A DNA stretch of 34,828 nt from Rhodoferax sp. (GCF_028715765.1 NZ_JAQURE010000035.1:1-34828), one strand, 5' to 3'; positions 16,783 through 28,618 are shown, counted from the stretch's first letter. The notes: generated by a model from the sequence alone, not told the origin. Made by a program: numbers and translations.

Positions 16783-16805
16783 CTAAGGGCTTTACAAGCC
16801 CTTAG
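16783..16805. other. Perfect 9-bp hairpin between convergent erpA and anmK
   Basis: CTAAGGGCT at 16783-16791 and AGCCCTTAG at 16797-16805 with a five-base loop. The anmK stop codon is inside the right arm. Neither strand has a T-tract after the stem (the T-run at 16775-16780 lies before it on the plus strand), so it may protect 3' ends rather than act as an intrinsic terminator. Confidence 0.5.
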
Positions 16806-17920
16806 GCGGGATAAATGCCGCCAGCCACACGGGCGCCTTGGGCGCCCGTGATGCTTTGTAAAGCCAGCGGTTGCCGCCACACGCATTGGCGTGCCAGCCA
16901 GGCGAAAGCCGCTGCTTCCACCTGCAAGGGTGGCATGCCTTGGGTGGCGGTCGATTGCACTTGGCATGCGGGCAGCAACGCCTGCAAACGTTGCAACAGA
17001 TGCGTGTTAAACGCCCCACCGCCACACACCAAAATTAACCTGCTATTTTTTGCATAGCTGTTGATGCAAGCAACACAAGTGCTAGCGGTCAATTCTGCCA
17101 ATGTTGCTTGAACATCTTGCAGTGCAATCCCGTCAAAATGCGCCAAGTGGGCGTCAAGCCAGGCCAGGTTGAACAGGTCGCGTCCAGTGCTTTTGGGGGC
17201 GGGCTGGGCAAAGTAGGGCTCTGTCAGCAGGCGGTCGAGTAACGCGTGGTGCACCTGGCCACCGGCTGCCCAAGCGCCCTCGGCATCAAAGGCTTGCTGG
17301 CGGTGCTGATGGCACCAGGCATCCATCAGCACATTGCCTGGGCCGCAGTCAAACCCAATGAGAGGCTGACTGGCATGGGCATCGATCACCGTCAGGTTGG
17401 CCATGCCGCCCAAGTTCAAAACCGCTGTGGGCGAGCCGTCACGGCCAAAAATAGCCTGATGAAAAACTGGCACCAGCGGGGCGCCCTGTCCGCCTGCGGC
17501 CACGTCGCGGCTTCTGAAGTCGGCCACCACATCGATGTGCGTTAACTCGGCCAGCAGTGCCGGGTTGCACAGTTGCAGGGTGTAGCCGGTGCCGCCATGG
17601 CTTTGGGGTTGGTGCCGCACCGTTTGGCCATGCGCACCGATGGCGCGAATCTGTGAGGCTGGCCGCTGGGTCTGGGTCAGCAACTGCTTGACCACCTGGG
17701 CATAGACCTGCATCAACGCGTTGGCGGCCAAGGCTGCCCGGTGCAGCTCGTTGTGCCCCACCTGGTTGAGTGCCAACAACTCAGCGTACAGCGCCAACGG
17801 CAAAGGCGCGCTGGCATAAGCCAACACCTGACACCCCTCAGAAAGATCAGCCAGCACACCATCGACCCCGTCCAGCGAGGTGCCAGACATTAGGCCAATG
17901 TAAAGTTCTGGCGTGCTCAC
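16802..17920 (-). CDS. anmK: Anhydro-N-acetylmuramic acid kinase
   Basis: 372 residues. It phosphorylates and opens 1,6-anhydro-MurNAc to MurNAc-6-P in peptidoglycan recycling. The N-terminal GLMSGTSLDGVDGVL is the ATP-site signature; GAHGQTVRHQP, VVADFRSRDVAAGGQGAPLVP, ALNLGGMANLTVI and FDCGPGNVLMDAW follow in the order of the family, and LVCGGGAFNTHLL closes the ATP site. A copy of the dispersed AT-rich repeat (17041-17091) is embedded near the C-terminus, in frame. Its start lies 15 bases after the M23 peptidase stop on the same strand, so the two probably share a transcript for cell-wall turnover. Confidence 0.96.
   Translation of the reverse strand: MSTPELYIGLMSGTSLDGVDGVLADLSEGCQVLAYASAPLPLALYAELLALNQVGHNELHRAALAANALMQVYAQVVKQLLTQTQRPASQIRAIGAHGQTVRHQPQSHGGTGYTLQLCNPALLAELTHIDVVADFRSRDVAAGGQGAPLVPVFHQAIFGRDGSPTAVLNLGGMANLTVIDAHASQPLIGFDCGPGNVLMDAWCHQHRQQAFDAEGAWAAGGQVHHALLDRLLTEPYFAQPAPKSTGRDLFNLAWLDAHLAHFDGIALQDVQATLAELTASTCVACINSYAKNSRLILVCGGGAFNTHLLQRLQALLPACQVQSTATQGMPPLQVEAAAFAWLARQCVWRQPLALQSITGAQGARVAGGIYPA
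17041..17091 (+). repeat. Dispersed AT-rich repeat, copy 3, inside anmK
   Basis: On the plus strand: AT-rich lead, CATAGCTGTTGATGCAAGC, middle, and GTGCTAGCGGTCA. On the coding (minus) strand it encodes roughly TASTCVACINSYAKNSR, between ATLAELT and LILVCGGGA. The local sequence is more AT-rich than the flanks. Confidence 0.55.
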
Positions 17921-17935
17921 GCTAGCACCGCTGCG

Positions 17936-19294
17936 TCACTGCATGTTAGCGTCTGTGATGCTGCTGGCTGCTGCCAACGATAGCTTGGCTTGTTGTGCCA
18001 AGGTGTTGAACTGGGGTTTGAGCGCCGTAGACAAGGGCACGGTTTGGCTCTTTTGTGCAAATTTCATGGGGTCATGTTGCACGCCATTGGTGCGCACTTC
18101 AAAGTGCAGGTGCGGGCCAGTGGCCCAGCCCGTGGCGCCGACCAAGCCGATGGTTTGACCCTGGCTGATGCTTTGGCCGCGTTTGACCAAAATTTTGCTC
18201 AAATGGGCGTACACCGTTTCGGTTTGGCCTTGGTGTTTGATGAACACCACGTTGCCATAGCCGTTTTGCCAGCCGGCAAAGGTGATGACGCCATCACCCA
18301 CCGTACGTGCCGGGGTGCCCGTGCTGGCCGCAAAGTCAGTGCCCAAATGCGGGCGGGTTTGCTTCAGGATGGGGTGAAAACGCATGGCAAAGCCGCTGCT
18401 CACGCGCGAGAACTCGACCGGTGAACTTAAAAACGCACGGCGCAAACTGGTGCCATCCAGGGCGTAATAGCCCCCTTTGGCAGCCCCCGACGCTTCGGGT
18501 TGAAACCACATGGCCTGGAACGCTTTGCCCGCATTGACAAACTCGGCACTCAGCACGCGTCCGGTACGCAGCGGCTCACCATCGGCAGAAAGGGTCTCAT
18601 ACACCACGGAGAAACGGTCACCTTTGCGCAGTGAACGGCGAAAGTCGACCTCGGTTGAGAAAATTTCAGCCACTTGCACGGCCACGGCATCCGGGATTTT
18701 GGCGTCATCGGTGGCCGCAAACAGCGAGCTTTGAATCACGCCGCTGGCGAGTTGGGCGCTGGCTTGCAGGGGGGCAGTTTCCAACTTGGTGACGAAATTG
18801 TCGCCTTGGCGTTGCAACTGCAAGCGCTGGAAATTGCCGCTGTCATCCGCTACCCAGCGCGCTGTCAGGGTGGCCAGCTGCTGGTGTTGCTGCACTTCCA
18901 CCGTGACTTGGCGGCCGGCGCGCCCCAGCAATGCTTGGTGCACTTGCGGGTTGCTGCGCAGGTAAGCGGCAGCCTGCGCATCGTCAACACCCAAGCGTTT
19001 GAGCAAGGTGTCGGCGGTGTCGCTGGAGCGGGTGAAGTCAGTGCGGTACAAGTTCAAGCTGGCAGCTGTGGCCTCGTCTGCCGCATAGGTGTAAGCCGGG
19101 GTGATGGTTTCAAGCACGGCACGCACAGGCAGGTCGGCGGCATCAGGCCCCAGGTTGGCCAATGCAAACGCACCGCCGCCGCCACTCAAAAGCAACGCGG
19201 TGATCAGCGCAGTGAGGCGTTTGGGGTGTTGTTCAATGATGCGTCGGGTGGTGTTGGCGATGTGCTGCCCTGTGCTGGTCAATAAAGAGTTCAA
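17936..19294 (-). CDS. M23 family metallopeptidase (murein endopeptidase)
   Basis: About 452 residues if translation starts at the TTG at 19294 (fMet-NSLLTSTGQHIANTTRR). No ATG is available near the expected N-terminus, and the open frame upstream runs back through the divergent tyrS gene and is not credible. One membrane segment (about residues 27-45, LTALITALLLSGGGGAFALA) is followed by a central LysM/OapA-like helical region and the C-terminal M23 domain. That domain has HLGTDF and HLHFE zinc-ligand motifs and GVITFAGWQNGYGNVVFIKH. It is predicted to cut peptidoglycan cross-links in the periplasm. It lies upstream of anmK on the same strand and is divergent from tyrS. Confidence 0.9.
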   Translation of the reverse strand: MNSLLTSTGQHIANTTRRIIEQHPKRLTALITALLLSGGGGAFALANLGPDAADLPVRAVLETITPAYTYAADEATAASLNLYRTDFTRSSDTADTLLKRLGVDDAQAAAYLRSNPQVHQALLGRAGRQVTVEVQQHQQLATLTARWVADDSGNFQRLQLQRQGDNFVTKLETAPLQASAQLASGVIQSSLFAATDDAKIPDAVAVQVAEIFSTEVDFRRSLRKGDRFSVVYETLSADGEPLRTGRVLSAEFVNAGKAFQAMWFQPEASGAAKGGYYALDGTSLRRAFLSSPVEFSRVSSGFAMRFHPILKQTRPHLGTDFAASTGTPARTVGDGVITFAGWQNGYGNVVFIKHQGQTETVYAHLSKILVKRGQSISQGQTIGLVGATGWATGPHLHFEVRTNGVQHDPMKFAQKSQTVPLSTALKPQFNTLAQQAKLSLAAASSITDANMQ

Positions 19295-19426
19295 AACGAT
19301 ATCCAGTGAAAAAGGGTAAGGACTTGCCCGAAGCGTAAGCCCTGAGACTGTCGGTTTGTGGCAACAGTTGCTGCGAAAAGAGGCCTGCTGCGACACGTAA
19401 AATCGCTCAAAAAACAAGCTTTCGAG

Positions 19427-19432
19427 TATAAA
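19427..19432 (+). promoter_or_regulatory. Candidate -10 box for tyrS
   Basis: TATAAA lies 33 bases before the tyrS ATG. No good -35 is seen at the proper distance, so this is a weak call. Confidence 0.3.
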
Positions 19433-19465
19433 CCCGCCCCCGCTGGCCGCATCCGTGAAAACCCT

Positions 19466-20710
19466 ATGACCCAAGCTCCTGCATCCACTTTTGTTGTAAC
19501 TGATCGTGTCCAAGAGGCGTTGGCGGTCACCTTGCGAGGCTGCGAAGAACTCATTCCGCAAGACGATTGGGTCAAAAAGCTGGCGCGCGCTGAAGCCACC
19601 GGCACGCCGCTGCGCATCAAGCTGGGGCTGGACCCCACCGCGCCCGACATTCACCTCGGTCACACCGTGGTGCTGAACAAAATGCGCCAGTTGCAAGACC
19701 TTGGGCACACGGTGATTTTTTTGATTGGCGACTTCACCTCGCTGATTGGTGACCCGTCCGGGCGCAACACCACGCGCCCACCGCTCACGCGCGAGCAAAT
19801 TGAAGTCAATGCGCAAACCTATTACCGTCAGGCGTCGAAGGTGCTAGACCCCAGCAAAACTGAAATTCGCTACAACAGCGAGTGGGGTGATGCGCTGGGT
19901 TCGCGCGGCATGATCGAGTTGTCAGCCAAATACACCGTGGCACGCATGATGGAGCGCAACGACTTTCATGACCGGTTTCAGTCAGGCACCCCCATCAGCG
20001 TGCATGAATTTTTGTACCCACTGATGCAGGGCTATGACTCAGTGGCGCTCAAAAGCGACCTTGAGCTGGGTGGCACCGACCAAAAATTCAACCTGCTGGT
20101 GGGGCGCCATCTGCAAGCCGAATACGGCCAAGAGCCGCAATGCATCTTGACCATGCCGCTGCTTGAAGGCTTGGACGGTGTAGAAAAAATGTCCAAAAGC
20201 AAGGGCAACTACATAGGCATCAGTGAAGATGCCAACACCATGTTCGCCAAAGTGCTCAGCATTTCAGACGTGTTGATGTGGCGCTGGTACACGCTGCTGA
20301 GCTTCCAGTCTGAGGCCGCCATTGCAGCCCTCAAAGCTGAAGTGGCTGCCGGGCGCAACCCCAAAGATGCCAAGGTGGCATTGGCCAAGGAAATCACCGC
20401 GCGCTTTCACTCAAGCGCTGCCGCCGATGCGGCCGAGCAAGACTTCATCAACCGCGCACGTGGTGGTGTGCCAGACGAAATTGCCGAACTCAGTTTGCCG
20501 CTGGGTGATGCGGGGGCGCCGCTGGGCATTGCCGCGCTGCTCAAATCTGCCGGCCTGGCTGCTTCGGGCGGTGAAGGCAACCGCTTGATTGACGGTGGCG
20601 GTGTGCGAGTGGATTCCGTGGTGGTCAGCGACAAAGGCCTCAAACTGGCTGCCGGCACCTATGTGCTGCAGGTTGGTAAGCGCAAGTTTGTACGTGTCAC
20701 ATTGGCTTGA
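19466..20710 (+). CDS. tyrS: Tyrosyl-tRNA synthetase
   Basis: 414 residues from ATG at 19466 ([20 protein letters not shown]); an upstream in-frame ATG at 19358 gives an unlikely basic extension. Class I signatures are HLGH at 63-66 within [13 protein letters not shown] and KMSKSKGNY from K241. A C-terminal S4 RNA-binding domain contains [16 protein letters not shown]. The overall length and the spacing of motifs fit the TyrZ-like (type 2) bacterial form. It charges tRNA-Tyr. It is divergent from the M23 peptidase and is followed by a dispersed repeat and the convergent hybrid kinase. Confidence 0.97.
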   Translation: MTQAPASTFVVTDRVQEALAVTLRGCEELIPQDDWVKKLARAEATGTPLRIKLGLDPTAPDIHLGHTVVLNKMRQLQDLGHTVIFLIGDFTSLIGDPSGRNTTRPPLTREQIEVNAQTYYRQASKVLDPSKTEIRYNSEWGDALGSRGMIELSAKYTVARMMERNDFHDRFQSGTPISVHEFLYPLMQGYDSVALKSDLELGGTDQKFNLLVGRHLQAEYGQEPQCILTMPLLEGLDGVEKMSKSKGNYIGISEDANTMFAKVLSISDVLMWRWYTLLSFQSEAAIAALKAEVAAGRNPKDAKVALAKEITARFHSSAAADAAEQDFINRARGGVPDEIAELSLPLGDAGAPLGIAALLKSAGLAASGGEGNRLIDGGGVRVDSVVVSDKGLKLAAGTYVLQVGKRKFVRVTLA

Positions 20711-20725
20711 CTTTTTAAGCCTTTT

Positions 20726-20782
20726 TGGCCTCTAGCGCTTGATAAATAAGCTTGAGTAGCTATCTATTTAATATATTTTTTG

Positions 20783-20783
<1 letters not shown>
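20726..20783 (-). repeat. Dispersed AT-rich repeat, copy 4 (tyrS / hybrid kinase intergenic)
   Basis: On the minus strand: a 20-base AT-rich lead, GATAGCTACTCAAGC, an AT-rich middle and GCGCTAGAGGCC. It fills almost all of the gap between the convergent tyrS and hybrid kinase stops and is the cleanest copy. Confidence 0.7.
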
Positions 20784-24208
<3,425 letters not shown>

Positions 24209-24362
24209 GAACTCAAATGTGAGAAAAAAGACCCTGAAGCGGTTTTGTGTTGACCCGGTCTGAGGTGGTTTAAAGCGTTTGCCCTGGGCACAACGAAAAA
24301 GTTCGACTTGGCTCGGACCGACAGCAGCGCATCAACCTCATGCATGCCATCATACGTTACAC

Positions 24363-24429
<67 letters not shown>

Positions 24430-24460
24430 CGGCAAGCCGCTTTGTGGCTGTGCCCCGCAC

Positions 24461-24466
24461 GATAAT
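24461..24466 (+). promoter_or_regulatory. Candidate -10 box for rodA
   Basis: GATAAT ends nine bases before the rodA ATG, so a transcript from it would be nearly leaderless. A -35 is not obvious; TTTGTG at 24441-24446 is 14 bp away. Confidence 0.3.
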
Positions 24467-24474
24467 CATCCCCT

Positions 24475-25629
24475 ATGGCTTCGGTATTTGATCGCCCCTC
24501 TGTGTTGCAACGCTTGTCACCCTGGTTTTCGGGGTTTGACGGGCCGCTGGCGTTTGCCGTGTTCATGTTGGTCTGCGCCGGGCTGCTGACCATGTACTCC
24601 TCTGGCTTTGACCACGGCACGCGTTTTGAAGACCATGCGCGCAACATGTTGCTGGCCGGTTTCATCATGTTTGTGGTAGCTCAAATCCCGCCGCAGCGCT
24701 TGATGGCGCTGGCTGTGCCGCTCTACATTTTGGGGGTTACGCTGTTGATTGCGGTGGCGGTGTTTGGGGTCACCAAGAAAGGCGCCCGACGCTGGTTGAA
24801 TGTGGGGGTGATCATTCAGCCCAGTGAAATTCTCAAGATTGCCATGCCGTTGATGCTGGCTTGGTGGTTTCAAAAACGCGAAGGCCAGTTGCGTCCGCTC
24901 GACTTTGCGGTGGCTTTGCTGCTGCTGGCGGTGCCGGTGGGGTTGATCATGAAACAGCCCGATTTGGGCACCTCGCTGCTGGTGCTGGCCGCTGGCGTGT
25001 CGGTGATCTTTTTTGCCGGGCTGGGCTGGAAATGGGTGGCGCCGCCGCTGCTGCTGGGCTTGGTGGGCATCACGCTGCTGGTGGTGTTTGAGCCCGAGCT
25101 GTGTGCCGATGGCGTGCGCTGGCCGCTGTTGCATGACTACCAGCAGCAGCGCGTGTGCACCCTGCTCGACCCCGGGCGTGACCCGCTGGGCAAGGGTTTT
25201 CACATCATCCAGGGCATGATCGCCATTGGCTCGGGCGGCTTTTGGGGCAAGGGTTTCATGCAGGGCACGCAAACCCACCTTGAGTTCATCCCTGAGCGCA
25301 CCACCGACTTCATATTTGCGGCGTTTTCTGAGGAATTTGGGCTGTTTGGCAACCTGCTGCTGATTGTGGCGTTTCTTTTTTTTGTACTGCGCGCGCTGGT
25401 GATTGCGCTGGAGGCGCCCACCGTGTTCACCCGCTTGCTGGGTGGCGCCATGGCCATGATCTTTTTTTGTTACGCGTTTGTGAACATGGGCATGGTCAGC
25501 GGCATCTTGCCGGTGGTGGGGGTGCCATTGCCTTTTATCAGCTACGGCGGCACCGCCATGGTCACGCTGGGTTTGGGCTTGGGGGTGTTGATGTCAATCG
25601 CCAAGTCAAAGCGGCTGGTGCAGTCCTAA
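24475..25629 (+). CDS. mrdB: Rod-shape peptidoglycan polymerase RodA
   Basis: 384 residues with about ten membrane segments, a SEDS-family glycosyltransferase that polymerises lipid II for side-wall elongation. KKGARRWLNVGVIIQPSEILKIAMP holds the family WL-x-x-x-Q-PSE motif (quoted in part), PDLGTSLLVLAAG and PERTTDFIFAAFSEEFGLFGN hold the conserved acidic residues, and the C-terminal GVPLPFISYGGTAM is the SEDS signature. The ATG at 24475 has no recognisable ribosome-binding site, but the N-terminal LSPWFSGFDGPLAF supports it. The usual partner mrdA (PBP2) is not in the window. tldD follows 16 bases downstream. Confidence 0.96.
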   Translation: MASVFDRPSVLQRLSPWFSGFDGPLAFAVFMLVCAGLLTMYSSGFDHGTRFEDHARNMLLAGFIMFVVAQIPPQRLMALAVPLYILGVTLLIAVAVFGVTKKGARRWLNVGVIIQPSEILKIAMPLMLAWWFQKREGQLRPLDFAVALLLLAVPVGLIMKQPDLGTSLLVLAAGVSVIFFAGLGWKWVAPPLLLGLVGITLLVVFEPELCADGVRWPLLHDYQQQRVCTLLDPGRDPLGKGFHIIQGMIAIGSGGFWGKGFMQGTQTHLEFIPERTTDFIFAAFSEEFGLFGNLLLIVAFLFFVLRALVIALEAPTVFTRLLGGAMAMIFFCYAFVNMGMVSGILPVVGVPLPFISYGGTAMVTLGLGLGVLMSIAKSKRLVQS

Positions 25630-25645
25630 CCCCTAGAATGATCTG

Positions 25646-27106
25646 ATGATTTCACGTGAACCCACTCTTGAACGCTTAGCCGTTGCCAAATCTTTGCTGT
25701 TGACCCCGTTTGGGCTGGATGAATCTCACCTGGCGCGCGCGCTGGCCGAGATCAAAGCGCATCAGGTCGACGAGGCCGATCTTTACTTTCAAACCACCCG
25801 CTCTGAAGGCTGGAGCCTGGAAGAAGGCATGGTCAAAACCGGCTCGTTTTCCATTGACCAAGGCGTGGGTGTGCGCGCTGTCAGCGGTGAGAAAACGGCC
25901 TTTGCTTACTCGGACGATATCTCTGAGGCGTCGCTCCTTGATGCGGCCCGAACTGTCAGATCAATTGGGGCTGTAGCGCAATCAGGACGTGCACAAGTAG
26001 CTACTAAAAAAATAGCAAAATCACGATCTCTGTACCACGGCCTTGATCCCATTGCCAGCCTGGACAGCACGGCCAAAGTGCAGTTGTTGGAAAAAGTGGA
26101 GCGCCTGGCGCGCGCCAAAGACCCGCGGGTGGCACAGGTCATGGCGGGGCTGGCGGCTGAGCACGATGTGGTGCTGGTGGCGCGGGCAGATGGCACATTG
26201 GCCGCCGACGTGCGCCCGCTGGTGCGCCTGAGCGTGACGGTGTTCGTCGAGCAAAAAGGCCTGCGCGAAATGGGCTCAGCCGGTGGTGGCGGCCGCTTTG
26301 GTTTTGGTTATTTTGACGATGCGCTGATCAACCAATATGTGGATGAAGCGGTCTCCAACGCCCTGACCAACCTGGAGGCGCGCCCGGCTCCAGCTGGCGA
26401 AATGACGGTGGTGCTGGGTTCGGGCTGGCCTGGCATTTTGTTGCACGAAGCCATTGGCCACGGGTTGGAGGGCGACTTCAACCGCAAAGGCTCTAGCGCT
26501 TTCAGTGGCCGCATCGGCCAGCGCGTGGCCGCCAAGGGCGTGACGGTGCTGGACGACGGCACCATTGCCGACCGCCGTGGCTCGCTCAATGTCGACGACG
26601 AGGGCAACCCCAGCCAGCGCAACGTGTTGATTGAAGACGGCATTTTGAAAGGCTATCTCCAAGACAGCATGAACGCTCGCCTGATGGGGGTCAGCCCCAC
26701 CGGTAATGGCCGGCGTGAGAGCTACGCCCATGTACCCATTCCGCGCATGACCAACACCTACATGCTCGGTGGCGACAAGGCGCCTGAAGAAATTGTGGCC
26801 AGCATCCAAAAAGGCTTGTACGCCACCAACTTTGGCGGCGGCCAGGTTGACATCACCAGCGGCAAGTTTGTGTTCTCGGCCAGCGTGGCCTACTGGGTGG
26901 AAAACGGCAAGATTCAATACCCGGTGAAAGGCGCCACACTGGTGGGCAGCGGGCCCGAGTGTTTGAAGCGTGTCACCATGATCGGCAACGACATGAAGCT
27001 CGACAGCGGCGTCGGCACCTGTGGCAAAGAAGGCCAGAGTGTGCCGGTGGGTGTGGGGCAGCCCACACTGCGTCTGGATGGGCTGACGGTGGGCGGTACG
27101 GCCTGA
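25646..27106 (+). CDS. tldD: Metalloprotease TldD
   Basis: 486 residues, one half of the TldD/TldE zinc protease that processes modified peptides and degrades unfolded ones. The zinc motif HEAIGH is at 267-272 within ILLHEAIGHGLEGDFNRKG; further family blocks are GGGRFGFGYFDDALI, VSPTGNGRRESYAHVP and GTCGKEGQSVPVGVGQPTLR. The TldE partner (pmbA) is not here. A dispersed-repeat copy (25969-26017) is embedded in frame in the N-terminal domain. It is probably co-transcribed with rodA. Downstream lies the AT-rich control region of the hipH-like gene. Confidence 0.96.
   Translation: MISREPTLERLAVAKSLLLTPFGLDESHLARALAEIKAHQVDEADLYFQTTRSEGWSLEEGMVKTGSFSIDQGVGVRAVSGEKTAFAYSDDISEASLLDAARTVRSIGAVAQSGRAQVATKKIAKSRSLYHGLDPIASLDSTAKVQLLEKVERLARAKDPRVAQVMAGLAAEHDVVLVARADGTLAADVRPLVRLSVTVFVEQKGLREMGSAGGGGRFGFGYFDDALINQYVDEAVSNALTNLEARPAPAGEMTVVLGSGWPGILLHEAIGHGLEGDFNRKGSSAFSGRIGQRVAAKGVTVLDDGTIADRRGSLNVDDEGNPSQRNVLIEDGILKGYLQDSMNARLMGVSPTGNGRRESYAHVPIPRMTNTYMLGGDKAPEEIVASIQKGLYATNFGGGQVDITSGKFVFSASVAYWVENGKIQYPVKGATLVGSGPECLKRVTMIGNDMKLDSGVGTCGKEGQSVPVGVGQPTLRLDGLTVGGTA
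25969..26017 (-). repeat. Dispersed AT-rich repeat, copy 5, inside tldD
   Basis: On the minus strand: GCTATTTTTTTAGTAGCTACTTG, middle, and GATTGCGCTACAGC. On the coding strand it encodes roughly AVAQSGRAQVATKKIA. It is more diverged than copies 4 and 7, as expected if selected as protein-coding sequence. Confidence 0.5.
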
Positions 27107-27133
27107 TGGTCTGTCAGCCTGTTGTGATTCATT

Positions 27134-27207
27134 TTCTATTCAAATTCTATTCAAAATTGATCTAACACATTGAATTCAATAGAATGTTTTAAAAACTATT
27201 CTATTCA
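27134..27207. promoter_or_regulatory. Operator array of TTCTATTCA boxes upstream of the hipH-like gene
   Basis: TTCTATTCA occurs exactly at 27134-27142, 27145-27153 and 27199-27207, with an inverted one-mismatch copy (TCAATAGAA) at 27176-27184. A 12-bp perfect palindrome, ATTGAATTCAAT, is at 27169-27180. The first two boxes start 11 bp apart. The boxes flank and overlap the candidate promoter, the layout expected of an autorepressed gene. Confidence 0.65.
27157..27185 (+). promoter_or_regulatory. Sigma-70 promoter of the hipH-like gene
   Basis: TTGATC at 27157-27162 and TAGAAT at 27180-27185 with an ideal 17-bp spacer. The predicted start near 27192 gives a leader of about 33 bases. Confidence 0.55.
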
Positions 27208-27224
27208 CGTCAAACTTAGATCAC

Positions 27225-28538
27225 ATGTCTTATCGCGCTGCTCTGATCACGTTTTTGCAGTCGCAAGGCGCGGCCTCGTCGGCTCAAATCCAGGCTGCAT
27301 TGCGCATCAGCCAGCCCACCGCGTCCCGCCTGCTCAAGCAGCTTGACGACGAGGTGATTGTCTGCGGCCAAGGCAAACGCACCCGCTATGCGCTGGCCGA
27401 GCCCATCGGGCAGGCGGGGGCGCAGCAACCCATTTGGCGCGTGGATGACACTGGCGTGGTCAAACGCATCGGCACACTGAGCTGGCTGGCTCGGTCGCAA
27501 ATGTATGTTCAGGCGGATGACTTTGATGCGTTTTTTCAGGCCAGTGCGCAAGCCTTGCTGCCTTGGTATTTGTCACCGCTGCGTGCGCAGGGTTTTTTGG
27601 GGCGGGTGTTGGCCGCGCAGTTAGGCGCGTTGGGTCTTCCTGCCAACCCCGAGACTTGGGATACGCAGCTGGCCTTGATGGCGGCGCTCCATACCCATGA
27701 TGCCCCAGGTGCGCTGTTGCTGGGGGCTGACCTGGCAGCCTCACCCCAGCCGCCGTTGCGTTTACCCGCAGACAAGCCCGAGTCGGTGCTCGATGCGCTG
27801 GCGGCCAACGTGGCGCAAACGCTCCCAGCGGGGTCATCCGCTGCGGGGGAACAACCCAAGTTTTTGGCCATCACCAGCCAGCAAACGCCGGTTTTGGTCA
27901 AATTTTCGCCACCTCTTGGCACACCTTATGGTGAACGTTGGCGCGATTTGCTGTGTGCCGAACAGGTCTGTGCCCAGGTGCTGCAAGGCCATGGTTTTGC
28001 GGTGGCGCAGAGCCACATCGTGCAGTCTGCCAGCCGCACTTACCTGCTCAGCCAGCGTTTTGACCGGGTGGGCACGCAGGGGCGCAGGCACATGGTGGCC
28101 ATTGGTGCGGCACATGCCGGGTTTGTCAAAGAACCCTATGTCAACTGGGCGGCAACCGCAGACGCCTTGGCGCGGCGCGGTCAATTGAGTGCGCCAGAGG
28201 CGGCGCAATTGCACGCCCTGCTGCAGTTTGGCCGAATGATCGGCAACACTGACATGCACAGCGGCAACGTGTCGCTGTTTGTGGCGGGTGCGTCGCTCAA
28301 AGAAATCTATCGGGGTCAATTCAGCCTGGCACCGGTTTACGACATGCTGCCGATGCGCTGGAAGCCAGATTTGATGCTGGGCATGCCAGATTACGCACCT
28401 TTTGATGTAGCGCCAAATCTTGCAGACCCTGGCACGCGTGCCATGGCTGGGGAGTTTTGGCGCCGTTTGTCAGTGGAGCCACGGGTCAGTGCTGCATTGC
28501 AAGCTGTAGCCAAAGGCATGGCACAACGGCTGTGCTAA
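27225..28538 (+). CDS. HipA-family kinase with N-terminal winged helix (HipH/YjjJ-like)
   Basis: 437 residues. Residues about 1-65 form a winged helix-turn-helix (AQIQAALRISQPTASRLLKQL) and the rest is a HipA-like Ser/Thr kinase. Kinase landmarks are GEQPKFLA (glycine/ATP region), the catalytic loop GNTDMHSGNVS with D343 and N348, and the metal-binding Asp in LAPVYDML (D373). This fused layout matches E. coli YjjJ/HipH, a HipA homologue without a separate HipB antitoxin. Known HipA-family toxins phosphorylate aminoacyl-tRNA synthetases or other targets; the target here is unknown. The upstream region is AT-rich with repeated boxes, so the protein may repress itself. No antitoxin gene is adjacent. 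It sits between tldD and the aroG attenuator. Confidence 0.85.
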   Translation: MSYRAALITFLQSQGAASSAQIQAALRISQPTASRLLKQLDDEVIVCGQGKRTRYALAEPIGQAGAQQPIWRVDDTGVVKRIGTLSWLARSQMYVQADDFDAFFQASAQALLPWYLSPLRAQGFLGRVLAAQLGALGLPANPETWDTQLALMAALHTHDAPGALLLGADLAASPQPPLRLPADKPESVLDALAANVAQTLPAGSSAAGEQPKFLAITSQQTPVLVKFSPPLGTPYGERWRDLLCAEQVCAQVLQGHGFAVAQSHIVQSASRTYLLSQRFDRVGTQGRRHMVAIGAAHAGFVKEPYVNWAATADALARRGQLSAPEAAQLHALLQFGRMIGNTDMHSGNVSLFVAGASLKEIYRGQFSLAPVYDMLPMRWKPDLMLGMPDYAPFDVAPNLADPGTRAMAGEFWRRLSVEPRVSAALQAVAKGMAQRLC

Positions 28539-28549
28539 AGTCAACGCCC

Positions 28550-28618
28550 ATGAAGTCAGCCCATTTTTTCTTTAGTTATTTTTGGTTCTCAAGCGCCACC
28601 GGCGGTAGAGAGTTCTAA
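28550..28618 (+). CDS. Phe-rich leader peptide of the aroG attenuator
   Basis: A 22-codon frame starts with MKSAHFFFSYFWF and ends in TAA at 28616-28618. Six of 22 residues are Phe, with three in a row, plus one Tyr and one Trp. It begins 12 bases after the hipH-like stop and ends 35 bases before the terminator stem. The Phe codons span 28565-28588, ending 12 bases before the antiterminator arm at 28600. The composition and position match classical leader peptides of Phe-controlled attenuators. No strong ribosome-binding site is visible, which weakens the call slightly. Confidence 0.75.
   Translation: MKSAHFFFSYFWFSSATGGREF

Noticed and set aside
19295..19816. The 174-codon upstream extension of the M23 peptidase frame
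   Set aside because: It runs antisense through the tyrS 5' region and lacks any signal or domain; the membrane segment follows directly after the TTG at 19294.
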